Origin: Leptobrachium leishanense
Lineage: Eukaryota; Chordata; Amphibia; Anura; Megophryidae
Length of the DNA: 64,000 nucleotides
NCBI GenBank assembly: GCA_009667805.1
Contig: CM019063.1
Coordinates: 191,018,661 to 191,082,660, forward strand
Reading direction: 5' to 3'
The notes below the pieces were generated by a model. The model was not told the origin of the DNA. It saw only the letters and a list, made by a program, of their open reading frames with translations, and did no database searches. Both the position numbers and the translations under genes were made by a program. This document shows positions 18,718 to 30,089 of the stretch, piece by piece. Position 1 is the first letter of the stretch. Every line of letters starts with the position of its first letter.

Positions 18718-19665
18718 TCAGCGTTTGTGCCACTCCGGATCCAACCGACGAGGCGCTGTTTGTCTCCTAGGCTGGGGAGGATGATCTCCAAAACCCCAGT
18801 CACGAAGCAGCTTGTCACCTTCCTCCACAGAAACCGCCACATGGACAGTGCCATTGCGTGAGATCAGCAGTTTAGTCGGGAAACCCCATCTATAGCCGGT
18901 GTTATTATTTCGAAGTATCGTCGTGATGTGTTTAAAATCCCTCCGCTGCTGAAGAGTAGCCTTGGACAGGTCAGGGTATACAGATATGTGGTCGTATTCG
19001 GGTTGTAGCGCCCCTGGGTCCCGTAAAGCTCTCAGTATATCCTCACGTGGTTTAAAATAATGGAGGCGCAGGAGAACGTCACGAGGGGCTTTCACCGGGG
19101 CTGATGGAGGTTTCGGCAGACGAAGTATGCGGTCAAATAACAACGAATCTGGCGTAGCATCTGGGAGTAAGCTCTGAAACAAATCTGTCACGTAGGAAGT
19201 AAGTTGGGATGAGGTGACAGAATCCGGGACGCCGCGTATTTTTAAATTATGGCGTCGCGAGCGGTCTTCCATATCTGCCAATTTTAACAAAGTCACCTTA
19301 AGTTTTTCCTCCAGAGTTTCAACTTGTTCAGCCATGGTATTGTGGGCATCTGCAAACATCTTCGTTTCCAGTCTGTCTGTTCTCTCACCAATTTCCTTAA
19401 TGTCGCTGCGGATAGCTGTCGCCACTGCATCCAGCCTAGCTGTTAGAGTTGCGGAGAGGTCTCCAAGCATGTCAGCCATATGGGACATAAGTGCTTCCAG
19501 ATTTGGATTAGCTGGTGTTGCGGCGCTCCCTGTCTCCATCGCGCTAGGGGAAGCTGGAGATGAGCTGCCGCCATCTTGGGAGGCCGCAGATTCCTTCAGT
19601 TTTGTGGCACGCGGCGTAAAAAACTCGGATTTTCCTGCTTTTTTTCCCCCTTTGGAGGTAGCCAT
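18718..19665 (-). CDS. LINE A ORF1, RNA-binding protein (315 aa)
   Basis: L1-type ORF1 proteins trimerise, bind the element RNA and act as nucleic-acid chaperones. The Lys/Ser-rich N-terminus is followed by a coiled coil (~50-135, heptad pattern with LEALMSHMADMLGDLSATL). Next comes an RRM-like domain starting at DRSRRHNLKIRGVPDS (~135-230) and the C-terminal domain with DLSKATLQQRRDF and GYRWGFPTKLL (~232-300). The RHN.+IRG and YRWGFP motifs are typical of the L1 ORF1 family. The ATG is the first in frame and the ORF is complete. The stop lies about 460 nt before the ORF2 start. Confidence 0.9.
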   Translation of the reverse strand: MATSKGGKKAGKSEFFTPRATKLKESAASQDGGSSSPASPSAMETGSAATPANPNLEALMSHMADMLGDLSATLTARLDAVATAIRSDIKEIGERTDRLETKMFADAHNTMAEQVETLEEKLKVTLLKLADMEDRSRRHNLKIRGVPDSVTSSQLTSYVTDLFQSLLPDATPDSLLFDRILRLPKPPSAPVKAPRDVLLRLHYFKPREDILRALRDPGALQPEYDHISVYPDLSKATLQQRRDFKHITTILRNNNTGYRWGFPTKLLISRNGTVHVAVSVEEGDKLLRDWGFGDHPPQPRRQTAPRRLDPEWHKR

Positions 19666-19843
19666 GGTGGGCAGTGCTTGTTCCCCCCCCCCGAAATCGA
19701 GCGAGTGGGGGCCGATTCGCTTATGTAGTCCGCTGATTTAGAGGATCTGGTGCAGGAGCTCTGCTCTCACACGTCCTCCATGTGCTGCGGTTAGGCCACG
19801 CCCCCATATCCCATGAATTTAAAAACAAAATCCAGTCAATGCT

Positions 19844-20417
19844 GAGGCCTGTTCAATACCTCAGCAGCTGCTGAATTGCTGCAGCGCAGCAATTCAGTTT
19901 GCTGCAGCAGTGTCGTTGAACCCTTTGGATGCGAATTTTGAATCCAAAATGGCCGACAATTTCTTAATGAAAAATTCAGATTGTTTTTCGGATCACTCGG
20001 ACAAAAAATAATAAAGAGAAGCAGTCAGCACAATCCGTTTTGTACGCACACACCACAAATGATAGTTTTTAATGAATAAAAGTTATGTTTACTTCTGAAA
20101 CAATATATAAATTGATCTGTAATATATGTCTATGTGCCGGGGGAAATAATAAATAAATATTTTGTGCTTTGGTGAACAAAAACCTCAAAATTAACATTGC
20201 TGTAGGGAATTATTACTTGCTTCGAGGCGGCGGCCATCTTGCTGTAGGGCATTGTTACTGGCTTCATGCGGCGGCCATCTTTAATACGTCACACGAAGCA
20301 TCTCCTCGGGTCGCTGCAAGTGCTAGGTTAGCACTGCTGAGCGCTGAGCGGTTGAACGGCGTTCAATGCAAGTTGCTAACTTAGCACTTGCAGCGGCTGA
20401 GGTATTGAACAGGCCTC
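19844..20417. mobile_element. TIR MITE, 574 bp
   Basis: Ends GAGGCCTGTTCAATACCTCA and an inverted GGTATTGAACAGGCCTC, about 24 bp of terminal inverted repeat with the adjoining GCTGC, flanked by TGCT on both sides. The interior holds a direct repeat around GGCGGCCATCTT. No transposase is present and the superfamily is unclear. Confidence 0.7.
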
Positions 20418-21996
20418 TGCTCATGTCACAAAATACTTGTGGGTCCCTTCCATGTCAAATCAACCAATGAAAAATTAATTTGGAAGTTGATCTCATGTAT
20501 TTGGTTCCTTTTTTGGTACATTTGTACTTTACCATGAGATGTTTAAAAATAATTTAAAAATTTTTGCCCATCAATTTTCATCAATGCCACAAAACCGTTA
20601 AGATGTAGATTTTGTCCATATTGAGTTTCAGGAGTGCCTTTCATACAAACAGGACCCAGAACCTCATTCTTAGTATATTGCTTTCCATCTGACACTGCTT
20701 CCTTTTTCCTAAATGCAATCTGCATGAAGTGCATACTTTCATGCGTGATTTGATTTCACCATTTAGTGAAACAATCCACTTTCATAAAGTCTTTACTAAC
20801 CAAGTGCCCCGCCTCCCCCCTTTTTTTTTTGTTGGACTAATTCTCCATATTTCAAATTTGTAATGTAAATTTATCAAACAGTTAAACAGCTTGTCATGGA
20901 ACCCTGTTCTCAGACTGGACTGTACTAAATCCTCGTGCCTCTGCTAATCTCTAAGCTATTGGTCCAAGACTGTCCCTCATGGTCCATGACACCAGGGGAA
21001 GCCTGGTTTGAAACCCCAGCCAATCACCATCCAAGAGACAGACGTGCCAACCAATCCCATTCAAGGACCACACGGCATTCACTTTAATGGAAACATCTGC
21101 ACAAACTTAACCCCGTTGCCCCGAAAACTCTTTGCCCCAGCAGGGTGCACTTTTGGGGTTAGGGTCCCCTCATGGGAGCTGCAGTTGGATTTTTCTTTTT
21201 CAGGAGGGAGCTCCATCGGGAACCTGACTTTGAGCCTTTCTTTGCCTCAGGGACTCGGAGCAGTGGCCATGTGGCATCTGGGGTAACTTCCCCACACTGC
21301 TGCTCCCGCCTGCGGATCTGAGCGCTTTTTGGACTGATAGCTCTGCCCCCTATGGTGTCAAACTAGCCCCGGATTGCCACTGCTCCCCTGAAACCCCCCC
21401 AACAAGGACCCTTGCTCTGTATGACTGCAATTATTTATATGGCTACATCAAGCTCCGTAGCGCTGTACAATGGGAGCGACAGAATAACGGATATACATAA
21501 AATTTAAACACATAGAACAGTAGGAGAGGACTCTGCTCGAGCTTACAATCAGTCACTGCAGTGACTGCAAGGTGGATCTGATAATGACCAGGTTGAACTG
21601 CGGTGCCAGGATGTCTGGGTGGGCTGGGTTAACTGTTAATTGATTCTTTACCAAAGAGGCCTGCTCAAATGGCCAGAGTCGGCTTAACCCAACCTGACCA
21701 GTGTCTGCTTTATTGGGAGAAATTGAGAACTGACTGATTCAGCGCTGCTTGCTGAGGGAAGAATCCAGCGGAAAATCTTTGACCTTGACTTTTGTAGAAC
21801 AGCTTCACAAAGTCCTAGAAAGCTTCACTAAAAACACCAGCAAATGAACGGAAGTGCACAGAGACCCAGACCTGCATCTAAGCTGTCTGAAAGGTAAAAT
21901 GTTGAGGGAAGGACACCAACTCAATTTTGTTATTTAGAAAGTGGGGATTTTTGAAATTTTAAAATTTTCTATTCATAAGCATTAAAATGACACCTG
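20418..21996. other. Repeat-derived stretch without a gene
   Basis: No coding gene recognised. The segment 20485-20580 (TTTGGTTCC, GGTACATTTGT, ACCATGAGATG) is matched in inverted form near 25250-25320 and may be one end of a larger element. A minus-strand L2-type LINE/SINE tail lies at about 21425-21555 (CCGTAGCGCTGTACAATGGG ... AGCTTACAATC). Confidence 0.5.
21425..21555 (-). repeat. L2/CR1-type LINE 3'-end fragment or derived SINE tail
   Basis: Reverse-oriented GTAGCGCTGTACAATGGGAG and GAGCTTACAATC match the 3' end of the L2-type LINE at 33985-34050 and the copy at 35625-35755. Confidence 0.6.
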
Positions 21997-23612
21997 GGAG
22001 GGGCGTGGCGGACTGAGTATGGGAGAGGTTGCATCTAGAAGGCGCTCAGCTGCGATCTCTCCAAGGGCCCTTTTTATTTTTATTATTTTTTTTGGACCTT
22101 TTTTAGCAGAGAATTTTTGCCCAAGGCTCCTAAGCGGCCGGCCATCAGGTGTGCACTGACCGGAGAGCCCAACTGCCCCCCTGCTCCGGTCCAGAGCGAC
22201 AGGTCTGCTTGCTGACACTGTCTGGGGTGTTCTGCCGGTGGCCATTTTGCAGCCTACCTCTGGGCCCCTGTTTTCCCCCCAGCTCACCTGCCGCAGTTGT
22301 CATGATCCTGGTGGGAACCATGACTAGGGCCGTGGAGACTGAGGGCCCACGTCTCTTAGCCGTACTGGATGCCCGTGACTCTGACATGCGCCGACTGATG
22401 GTGGGGATGCGGCCTGCCCAGGGAGTGGAGACCTCAGATGGTGGGGTTTCCGGGGGCGATCGGCCTGATGTGGATCCACATAGCTGTTTGGAAGAGGCGA
22501 CAGAGACTACATGGCTGTGGGCCAAGAATGGAGAGCTGGATCCCCTGCTGCTGCCGACAGCCTCTGGATGTGCTCTCCCTGCTGCCGGGTCCGGGGGTGC
22601 CTAACAGTCGAGAGCCGCATGTCTGTGCGCAGCTGGATTTTCCCTGTCCGAGTGGAGGATGCCCTTCGGATTCCCCCTTGCTCCGGCATCGCTGGCACCC
22701 TTAGCCTGAGACGCTGCGGAGGGGTGCTTGATCCACTTGCTGGCCTCGTTCTGCCTAGGGATTCCACCTGGCCTACGGTGCAACGTCCTGATTGTGTTGC
22801 GCCTGCTGCCATTTAGGGACACTGGCTGAGCAGACCTTTCTTGGCTTTTATTTCCCTTCTGAGACGCTTCTCCTTACTCTCCCTTTTTTTGTTTCTTCCG
22901 AGGACTTTGCCAGCCACTTTAGATGACTCTCTTGGATGATGTATCCTTCCTGGTAAAATCCTTTATAAATAAATGTTCCCCCGGCTGGAGTTGACTATTT
23001 TGAACTATTTACTTATTTTGCTGTTCCCCTCCTGCCTTATTGCCCGCCCCCCGAGTGCTGAGATTTTAAGCTCCCGCTGAGTTCCCTCGTCTGCAGACGT
23101 TACTGTTCCCCCCCCAAATTATTCTTTTGCCTACTAGCCTTTCTTATTCTTCTGTACCTTGCACTGCAGTTGGTTATGATTCTGTGGACTTTTTTGAAGA
23201 CTTAAAACTTGGCTGAATTTTTTTTTGCGCCCCCCCCCCCCCTTCCTCTTTTTTGTTATTTTGGCTTCTCCGGCATACCCCGAGGGACACAGCCGCGGCC
23301 TGGTGCCATTTACCCTCCAGTTCCCTCTCCAGTCTTTGGCCGTTTGGGACCCTGCCAGGAACTGCCATTTTCTACCCCCCCCCCTCCGCCTTTTTTTTTT
23401 TCTTCTCTCCCCCTTTCCCTTATATTCCCCCTGTTCTCTATCAAATGCAGTTTTTTCTACTTTGAGGAGACCTCCCACTTGTTTTTTGCTCACACATCAC
23501 TGTTGGACTTTTGTATTTAATATCACATGCTGCTTCCCTGTTGCCTTGATTTGGCCCTGCGCGCTATGCATTGTCACTGAGACTTTCAAAAATAAAGAAT
23601 TCTAAAAAAATT
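21997..23612 (+). mobile_element. Non-autonomous LINE-like retroposon, 1.6 kb
   Basis: Flanked by ACACCTG at 21990-21996 and 23613-23619. It begins GGAGGGGCGTGGCGG, the same 5' motif as LINEs A, B and C, and ends with AATAAAGAATTCTAAAAAAA. It has no endonuclease or RT. Open frames of 100-150 codons overlap on both strands around 22150-22820 and show no domain I recognise. A SINE-tail motif GTATCCTTCCTGGTAAAATC lies at 22941. It was probably copied by a LINE of this family (inference from shared 5' motif, A tail and TSD). Confidence 0.7.
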
Positions 23613-23650
23613 ACACCTGCCCCATGTCTGTAGCTGTCATGGGTATCTTG

Positions 23651-25149
23651 CAGGGCAGCCATCAGAAATGATGGGGCCCCTTACTAAACCTCACGATGGG
23701 GCCCCCCAGGGCCCCCCCCTCAACCTCTAACAGCTTTTCTCCCCCTTCAAAAAAAAAAAGGACATAACATAGCACCACAGCAATAAAACTCCCAGTAATG
23801 TGCAGTGTGTATTAGCTTATCACAGTATCCACAGCAATAAAACTCACAGTAATGAGCGGTGTGTCTGAACATATCACAGAATCCACAGCAATAAATCTCA
23901 CAGAAACGGGCTGTGTATGATGGCCTTTGGGTCTGGGTCTGGGTCTGGTCCCTGAGGTCTGGGCCCTGAGGTCTGGTCCCTGAGGTCTGGTCCCTGAGGT
24001 CTGGGCCCTGAGGTCTGGGCCCTGAGGTCTGGGCCCTGAGGTCTAGCCTGGGCCCTGGTCTGGTCCCTGGGCCTTGGGGTCTGGGTCCTAGGATCTGGGC
24101 CCTGGGTCTGGGCCTTGGGGTCTGGGCCCTAGGGTCTGGCTCTGGGCCTTGGGGTCTGGGCCCTGGACCCTAGGGTCTGGGCCCTGGGTCTGTATTTGGG
24201 CCTTGGGGTCTGGGCCCAGGGGGTCTGGGCCCAGGGGGTCTGGGCCCAGGGGGTCTGGGCCCAGGGGGTCTGGGCCTAGGGGGTCTGGGCCTAGGGGGTC
24301 TGGGCCTAGGGGGTCTGGGCCCAGTGTCTGGGCCTTGGGTCTGGGTCCTGGGCCTTGGGGTCTGGGTCTGGGCTTAGGGTCTGGGCCCTGGGTCTGGGCT
24401 TAGGGGGTCTGGGCCCTGGGTCTGGGCCCTGGGTCTGGGCCTAGGGGGTCTGGGCCTAGGGGGTCTGGCCTAGGGGTCTGGCCCAGGGTCTGGGCCCTAG
24501 GTCTGGGCCTTGGGTCCTGGGCCTTGGGGTCTGGGCCCTGGGTTTGGGCTTAGGGGTCTGGGCCTTGGGGTCTGGGCCCTGGGTTTGGGTCTAGGGGGTC
24601 TGGGCCCTAGGGTTTGGGCCTAGGGGTCTGGGCCTTGGGGTCTGGGCCTTGGGGTCTGGGCCTTGGGGTCTGGGCTTGGATCTAGGGGCCTGGGGTCTGG
24701 GCCCTGGCTCACCACTCGCTGTCTTCTATCTTCTTTTCTTCTGTCTTCAGCTCTTCTTTTCTTCACCTTTTCTTTAATTTTCTTCTCTTCTTTTCTTCAG
24801 ATCTTCCTGGTCCCTCCAGCTCCGGCGCGCAGCTTCACTGAGTGGAGGGGCGGAGCCAAAGCAACGTGCTTGGGAGGCCCCTCACACGCTGCTTGGCCCC
24901 GCCCAGCCAGGAAGTGAAGCTGCCAGGAGCCGGAGGAGACAGTGTCTCAGTCTCCTCCGGCTCCTGCAGCAGCAGCAGGGACACAGCTCCGGATTCGGAC
25001 TCATCGAGTCCGATACCGGAGCTGTTAAAGGGCGACGCCGCTGCCGTCGGGGGCCCGGGATCCTCCCCCCAGGCCCCGGCGGCCCGGGCCCCCACCGGGC
25101 CCGGGCCCCTTACGGCAGTAATGGGCGTAATGCCCTGATGGCGGCCCTG
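23651..25149. mobile_element. hAT-type non-autonomous element, 1.5 kb
   Basis: A perfect 8-bp duplication GTATCTTG flanks it (23643-23650 and 25150-25157). The ends are CAGGGCAGCCATCAG and inverted CTGATGGCGGCCCTG, the CAGGG type of hAT. There is no transposase. The interior holds the G-rich minisatellite (entered separately) and, at 24930-25025, hairpins such as GGAGCCGGAGGAGAC paired with GTCTCCTCCGGCTCC. Confidence 0.88.
23930..24710. repeat. G-rich minisatellite (GGTCTGGGCCCTGG-like units)
   Basis: Roughly 780 bp of 13-16-bp units such as GGTCTGGGCCCTGG and GGGGGTCTGGGCCTA, several tens of copies with variants. Nearly every unit has runs of 3-5 G, giving quadruplex potential on the + strand. 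The open frame through it (repeated GSGPRGSGPRG) is a composition artefact. Confidence 0.9.
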
Positions 25150-25518
25150 GTATCTTGTAAATGGCATTTGAATTTATGGTGGTTAGTGAATTTTGGCGTG
25201 TTTAGGCAATTTTGAAAGCTCAATATCTCAAATGGAAGGACAAAAGTTGAAAAAAAAAAAAGTTTTTTAATCATCTCACGGTAAGGTACAAAAAATGAAC
25301 CAAATCCATGACATTGTTTTATGCAGTGAATTGTCATGGAATGAGCCTTAAGTGTACGGCTTTTTTATTATATGTAAATACAGGGGAGGGAAACGAGGGA
25401 ACATTGCAACCATACATAAGTCAGTGAATATTCAATAGAGACAGTTGTCTTGTTCAGTGGACCAATTTAACTTTAACTTCAGTGGACCAATAAACATCCC
25501 ACACAGACCAATGGTCTT

Positions 25519-26275
25519 TATTAATGAAATTATAGATAGAACCTTTGTAGCGCATCAAAAATAGATTTAAAGGTAGACTTCAACAAAGAGGTATATTAAA
25601 CATAAAGTGCTTCAGTCTTAAGGTGACAAATATTCAATGTGCCATAGAACACAGTAAAGTGCAACAATATATAAAATTCCAGCAGTGTGATGGGTAGAAG
25701 AGAGTCTATAAAGTGCAAGTGTCCAAAATGTGCAAATCCAATGATATCCAATACAACAGTATGAATACCAGTGGGAAAAATTCCTTAAAATTTACTTCTT
25801 TATGTTCAAGCGATGCACAAATATAGTCCTCCTTTCTTGGTCTATCTCTTGCCGTCTCTCAATAATGGAGAGGCTAGCCAGAAAGGAGAAAGTGAGAAAG
25901 AAAAAAAAAAAAAAAAGATTCGAGGGGAGAGAAAAAATGAAGAAATAATCGTGCAGAAAATCCCAATTAAATATGGCAAATAAATCACTCGTAGGAATAT
26001 GGAAACTCACATTTATTTTAAGCAATTTTTCCCACTGGTATTCATACTGTTGTATTGGATATCATTGGATTTGCACATTTGGACACTTGCACTTTATAGA
26101 CTCTTATACCCATCGCACTGCTGGAATTTTATATATTGTTGCACTTTACTGTGTTCTATGGCACATTGCACTTTTATATGTGTACATTGATTGAATATTT
26201 GTCACCTTAAGATTGACGCACTTTAAGACTGAAGCAATTTATGTTTGATATACCTATCTATAATTTCATTTTTGG
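25519..26275. repeat. Long inverted repeat (arms about 260-275 bp)
   Basis: The left arm 25519-25793 and right arm 26017-26275 are inverted copies (for example CCAATGATATCCAATACAAC on the left against GTTGTATTGGATATCATTGG on the right), with high identity and a few indels. The loop is about 220 bp and includes an A16 tract. No coding potential. The sequences 25158-25518 and 26276-26430 around it contain nothing else recognisable. Confidence 0.85.
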
Positions 26276-28503
26276 TTAATGCAGATTTTGGTCGTTTTTT
26301 CTGTATATTGCGCTTTACCCCTTTTGGGCAGCATCTCACTACTTATTAGTTAAATTATAACTACTTCATGACACTATAGTAATCTGGTTTCTAAATAGGT
26401 GCCTACGCTGTATGAGAGATAGATATATAGATCTATCTTTCTTCTTCAATGGTCTTTATTAGACTGCGGGAACCCGCCATCTCATCCAAAAGTCTCAACA
26501 TGCTCAGTCTGTCAGTAATTTCTTTCGAGTGTGGGAAGATTAGATGACTTCCATCGAGCCGCAACTAAGGCCGTTACCACAGATAAAACGTGCGCTAAAG
26601 ACAGCTTCTGGAGAAGAGAGAGGGACTCGGGCATAATCTGGAGGAGGATCTCGGGGACTGATTGAATCTCCGAACCAACAATCTCGGAACTCAAATGTGC
26701 TATGGAGACCCAGAAAGGAATCATTAAGTGGCATGACCACCAGACGTGGAAAAACGAGCCTGTCTCCGCAACGCCAGCACACCGCCGATACCTTGTGGTT
26801 GAAATGGTGTTCCCTGTCAGGAGTAATGTACCATCTGTATAACACCTTTTTCCTGGCCTCCGTCAGAGATACACAATGAAATTTAGAGGCGTCAAGAAGG
26901 AAACACTCCTCCCAAGTGGAATCAGATATCTGAATCCCCAAGTCCTTCTCCCAGTTTAATTTAAAACGCCATTTAGGTGATTTAACTGTAGACACCAGTA
27001 TACTATAGAGTAGGGATAGAGGATGAATGTCGGGAGAGGACGACACACAATATTGTTCAAAGGGGGCATTAATATAGTCTGGGTCAGGAATTTTAACATA
27101 GGTAGAGAGGCATGATCAAATTTGCAGAAAGCAATAACCAAAAGAAGGGTCCAAGGCAAATTTCTGACACAGGAGGGGAAACGACAGGAGCCCATGAGGT
27201 TCATACAAATGACATATATGTGTGATACCTTTCAGAACCCACGGGCGATGATTATAATTGGGGATTAAACATGAAAAGACCGAAATCGGGGATACCATAG
27301 CCAGTGGGTGGATAGCAGATAACACAGGACGCATTTTATCCCAAGTATCTAATATCAATCTAGGCAACATCAATAGTGGGCCAATACGAGGACGTTTAAG
27401 TTTAGGAGCCCAAACCAGAGTTGTGAAATTATAAGGGAGAGACTGGGGGAAGACCGCTAATGTCCTCTGACGAGGATTGACTTGAGAAACCAAGATTTAT
27501 CAACACCGCCGCTTTGTAGTAAATCAGACTATTAGGGAGACCTAGACCTCCCAGTGAGGTCGGATAATGCAGAATAGCACCCTTAAGGCGTGGGCGTTTC
27601 CCCCCGCCAGACAAAATATGATAAAGTGGAAAGCAAGGACTTAAAAAACGACAAAGGGCAGAGGAAGGGCCCTGAACACATATAACAGTTTTGGCAGCAG
27701 CATCATTTTAATAGTATGGATCCTGCCCACCCAAGAGATCTCAACCTTGGACCATCTATGGCATAACGTTTTAGTTAGAGCAAGGAGAGGTGTATAATTT
27801 AAATCAAACAGGGCAGTTTCAGCAAAGGACAATTTAATTCCCAAATAAGTCAAAGATCCCGTCCTCCAATCAAAGGGATATCTATTCTTCAATGCAATCA
27901 TGTCCGACCCAGGAATAGCATATGGGAGTGCCTGTGTTTTATTTACATTAAGTTTATGATAAGAAAACTGACCATATTCGTCCAGAATCGTCCGTAGGGC
28001 AGGGAGGGATGTTAAGGGGCTAGTCATCATTACGAGAATGTCATCAGCAAACAAACTAAGCTTGCACGAAGTTGGACCCAAGGGGATTCCCTCCACTGCG
28101 TCGGTTTGTCTGATCGCCTGCGCTAAGGGCTCAAGGGCCAGTGCATATAATAGAGGTGAAAGGGGGCAACTTTGTCTGGTTTCATTGGAAATATCCATCG
28201 GTGTGGAAAGAAAACCTGCATTAAGTACAGATGCAGTCGGATTCGAATTAGCATAAAGAGCCATAATGGCAGTGATTAATTCACGTGGAAAATTTAATTT
28301 CAAAAGTGTGTGTTCTAAAAATAACCAGTGGAGACCGTCAAACGCCTTTTCGGCGTCAAGGGACAAAAGTACAGTTGGAATAGCATTGCGAACCACCATA
28401 TCCATCAAAGTGATGACCTTAATAGTATTATCGGGCCCTTGTCTATGCTTAATGAAACCGACCTGATCATCTGCTATCAATATAGGCAACAAGTCCATTA
28501 ATC

Positions 28504-28673
28504 CAGGGCTCAAAATTTCAAGTCCCAAGCTACTAGCCAGACCTTAAGAATTACTCGCCACTAGTTGCCCCACCTAACCCCTATCTTGCCCTGTCTGCAT
28601 CTGCATTCCCACTCGCCCTCATGTAATTTCCACTCGCCAAATGCTAGTAGGCGAGTGGAAATTTTGAGGCCTG
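28504..28673. mobile_element. hAT-type MITE, 170 bp, inside LINE B ORF2
   Basis: Perfect 8-bp duplication CATTAATC (28496-28503 and 28674-28681). Ends CAGGGCTCAAAATTTC and inverted GAAATTTTGAGGCCTG. No coding capacity. Confidence 0.9.
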
Positions 28674-30089
28674 CATTAATCTATTAGTCAGAATTTTTGG
28701 CATAGAGTTTAGTATCAGTATTTAGTAGCGAAATGGGCCTATATTTAGCACATGTCGGTGCCGGAGGGGATGTTTGTGGGAGAGTAACAATGGTAGCAGA
28801 CAACCAATCAGGGGACGCATGACCAGACTGAAAAATATGCTGAAACGCTGACAGGAGAAATGGGGGACAATTGAGTACTAAAGGACCAATAGTAAAGCGC
28901 CGTGAACCCGTCAGGGCCTGGGGCTTTATGAGACTTGAGAGAGGCAATATAAGTGAGCTCCAACTGAGAAATCGGAGCCGTCAGGCCTAATTGTTGTTCA
29001 TTAGACAGAGTAGGGAGGTGTAGGCGTTGCAAAAAGGGCACAATGTTCGATAATGTAGGTTGAGGGACAGATGTATCACGCCGCAAATTATACAACTCGG
29101 AATAATAGTCCGCGAAACAATCCGCTATCTGTTTCGGGTGAAAACAAGTCTCCCCATTCTTGCCAGTCATTCTCTCTATTTTAGTTTTCACAGCGCGTTG
29201 ACGTAGCTTATTAGCCATCAATCTACTAGCCTTATTACCATGTAAGTAGTGCCGCCCCTGTAAGCGGTGAGCTGCCCATAAATAGTCTTTCCTATCTAAA
29301 TCAATCAATTGGGTTTGAAGGTCATGTAGAAGGGCCTGTGAAGTCGCGTCTCGGCAGGTTTTATGTCGGAGTGTAGCGTCATGAATTTGGTGTAAAAGAT
29401 CCAATCTATGGGAGATAGCAAGTCTTTTAAAATGTGAGCCCCATTTAAGAAGTACACCTCTAATCACAGGCTTGTGAGCCTGCCAAAGAGTCAATGGAGA
29501 AATATCAGGTGTTGAATTATCTGCAAAATAATTCGTCATAGTCTGCGTAACTTCCTCTAAGACCTCGAGACGGGAAAGGAGGGATTCATTAAGTCTCCAG
29601 GAATCACAACCCGAGCAGTTGCGTTACCCTGAAGTGTTTGCGAAACAGGGGCGTGATCCGACCATGAGATAGATCCCAGGTCACAACACAAAATATTCGA
29701 TAGCAAATCACGTTTAAGAAAAAAGTGATCAATCCTAGAGTAAGTCTTATGTGCCTCAGAATAGAAGGAATAGTCTACCTCAGTTGGATGGAGGAGGCGC
29801 CATGCGTCAAACAATTGAAATTCCGCCAAAAGAGCAGCAAACGTTCGTACCGAGTCCCTCTGAGCATTGGTTGGACGAGGCGGTAAATCTAACGATTGAT
29901 TAAAGTCTCCACACAGCACCAGTTTGCCCGTACGGACCCGCATCAATTTGAGGAGAGCAGTCCTGAGGAAATTCAGTTGAGCTACATTAGGACAGTAAAA
30001 ATTTACAAAAGTATATGTAACCCGATCAATATCACATACCAAAAACAGATAACGACCCTGTGGGTCAACCACTGATCTATGCAGAGTAA

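Larger units (their letters stand above)
14088..19804 (-). mobile_element. LINE A: full-length L1/Tx1-type non-LTR retrotransposon
   Basis: Flanked by a 16-bp target-site duplication CATATCCCATGAATTT (14072-14087 and 19805-19820). On the minus strand it starts GGGGCGTGGCC, carries ORF1 then ORF2, and ends in an A-rich tail (seen as a T-rich stretch at 14088-14110). Both ORFs are uninterrupted, so this is a young copy. It belongs to the L1 superfamily (Tx1-like) on the basis of APE endonuclease, RT and ORF1 type. Confidence 0.93.

Noticed and set aside
22149..22820. Overlapping 100-150-codon ORFs on both strands
   Set aside because: GC-rich interior of the non-autonomous retroposon; no recognised domain and frames conflict.
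24149..24403. ORF with repeated GSGPRGSGPRG
   Set aside because: Composition artefact of the G-rich minisatellite inside a hAT element.
23930..24710. CRISPR-like regular repeats
   Set aside because: Units are contiguous without unique spacers, and the window is vertebrate DNA.
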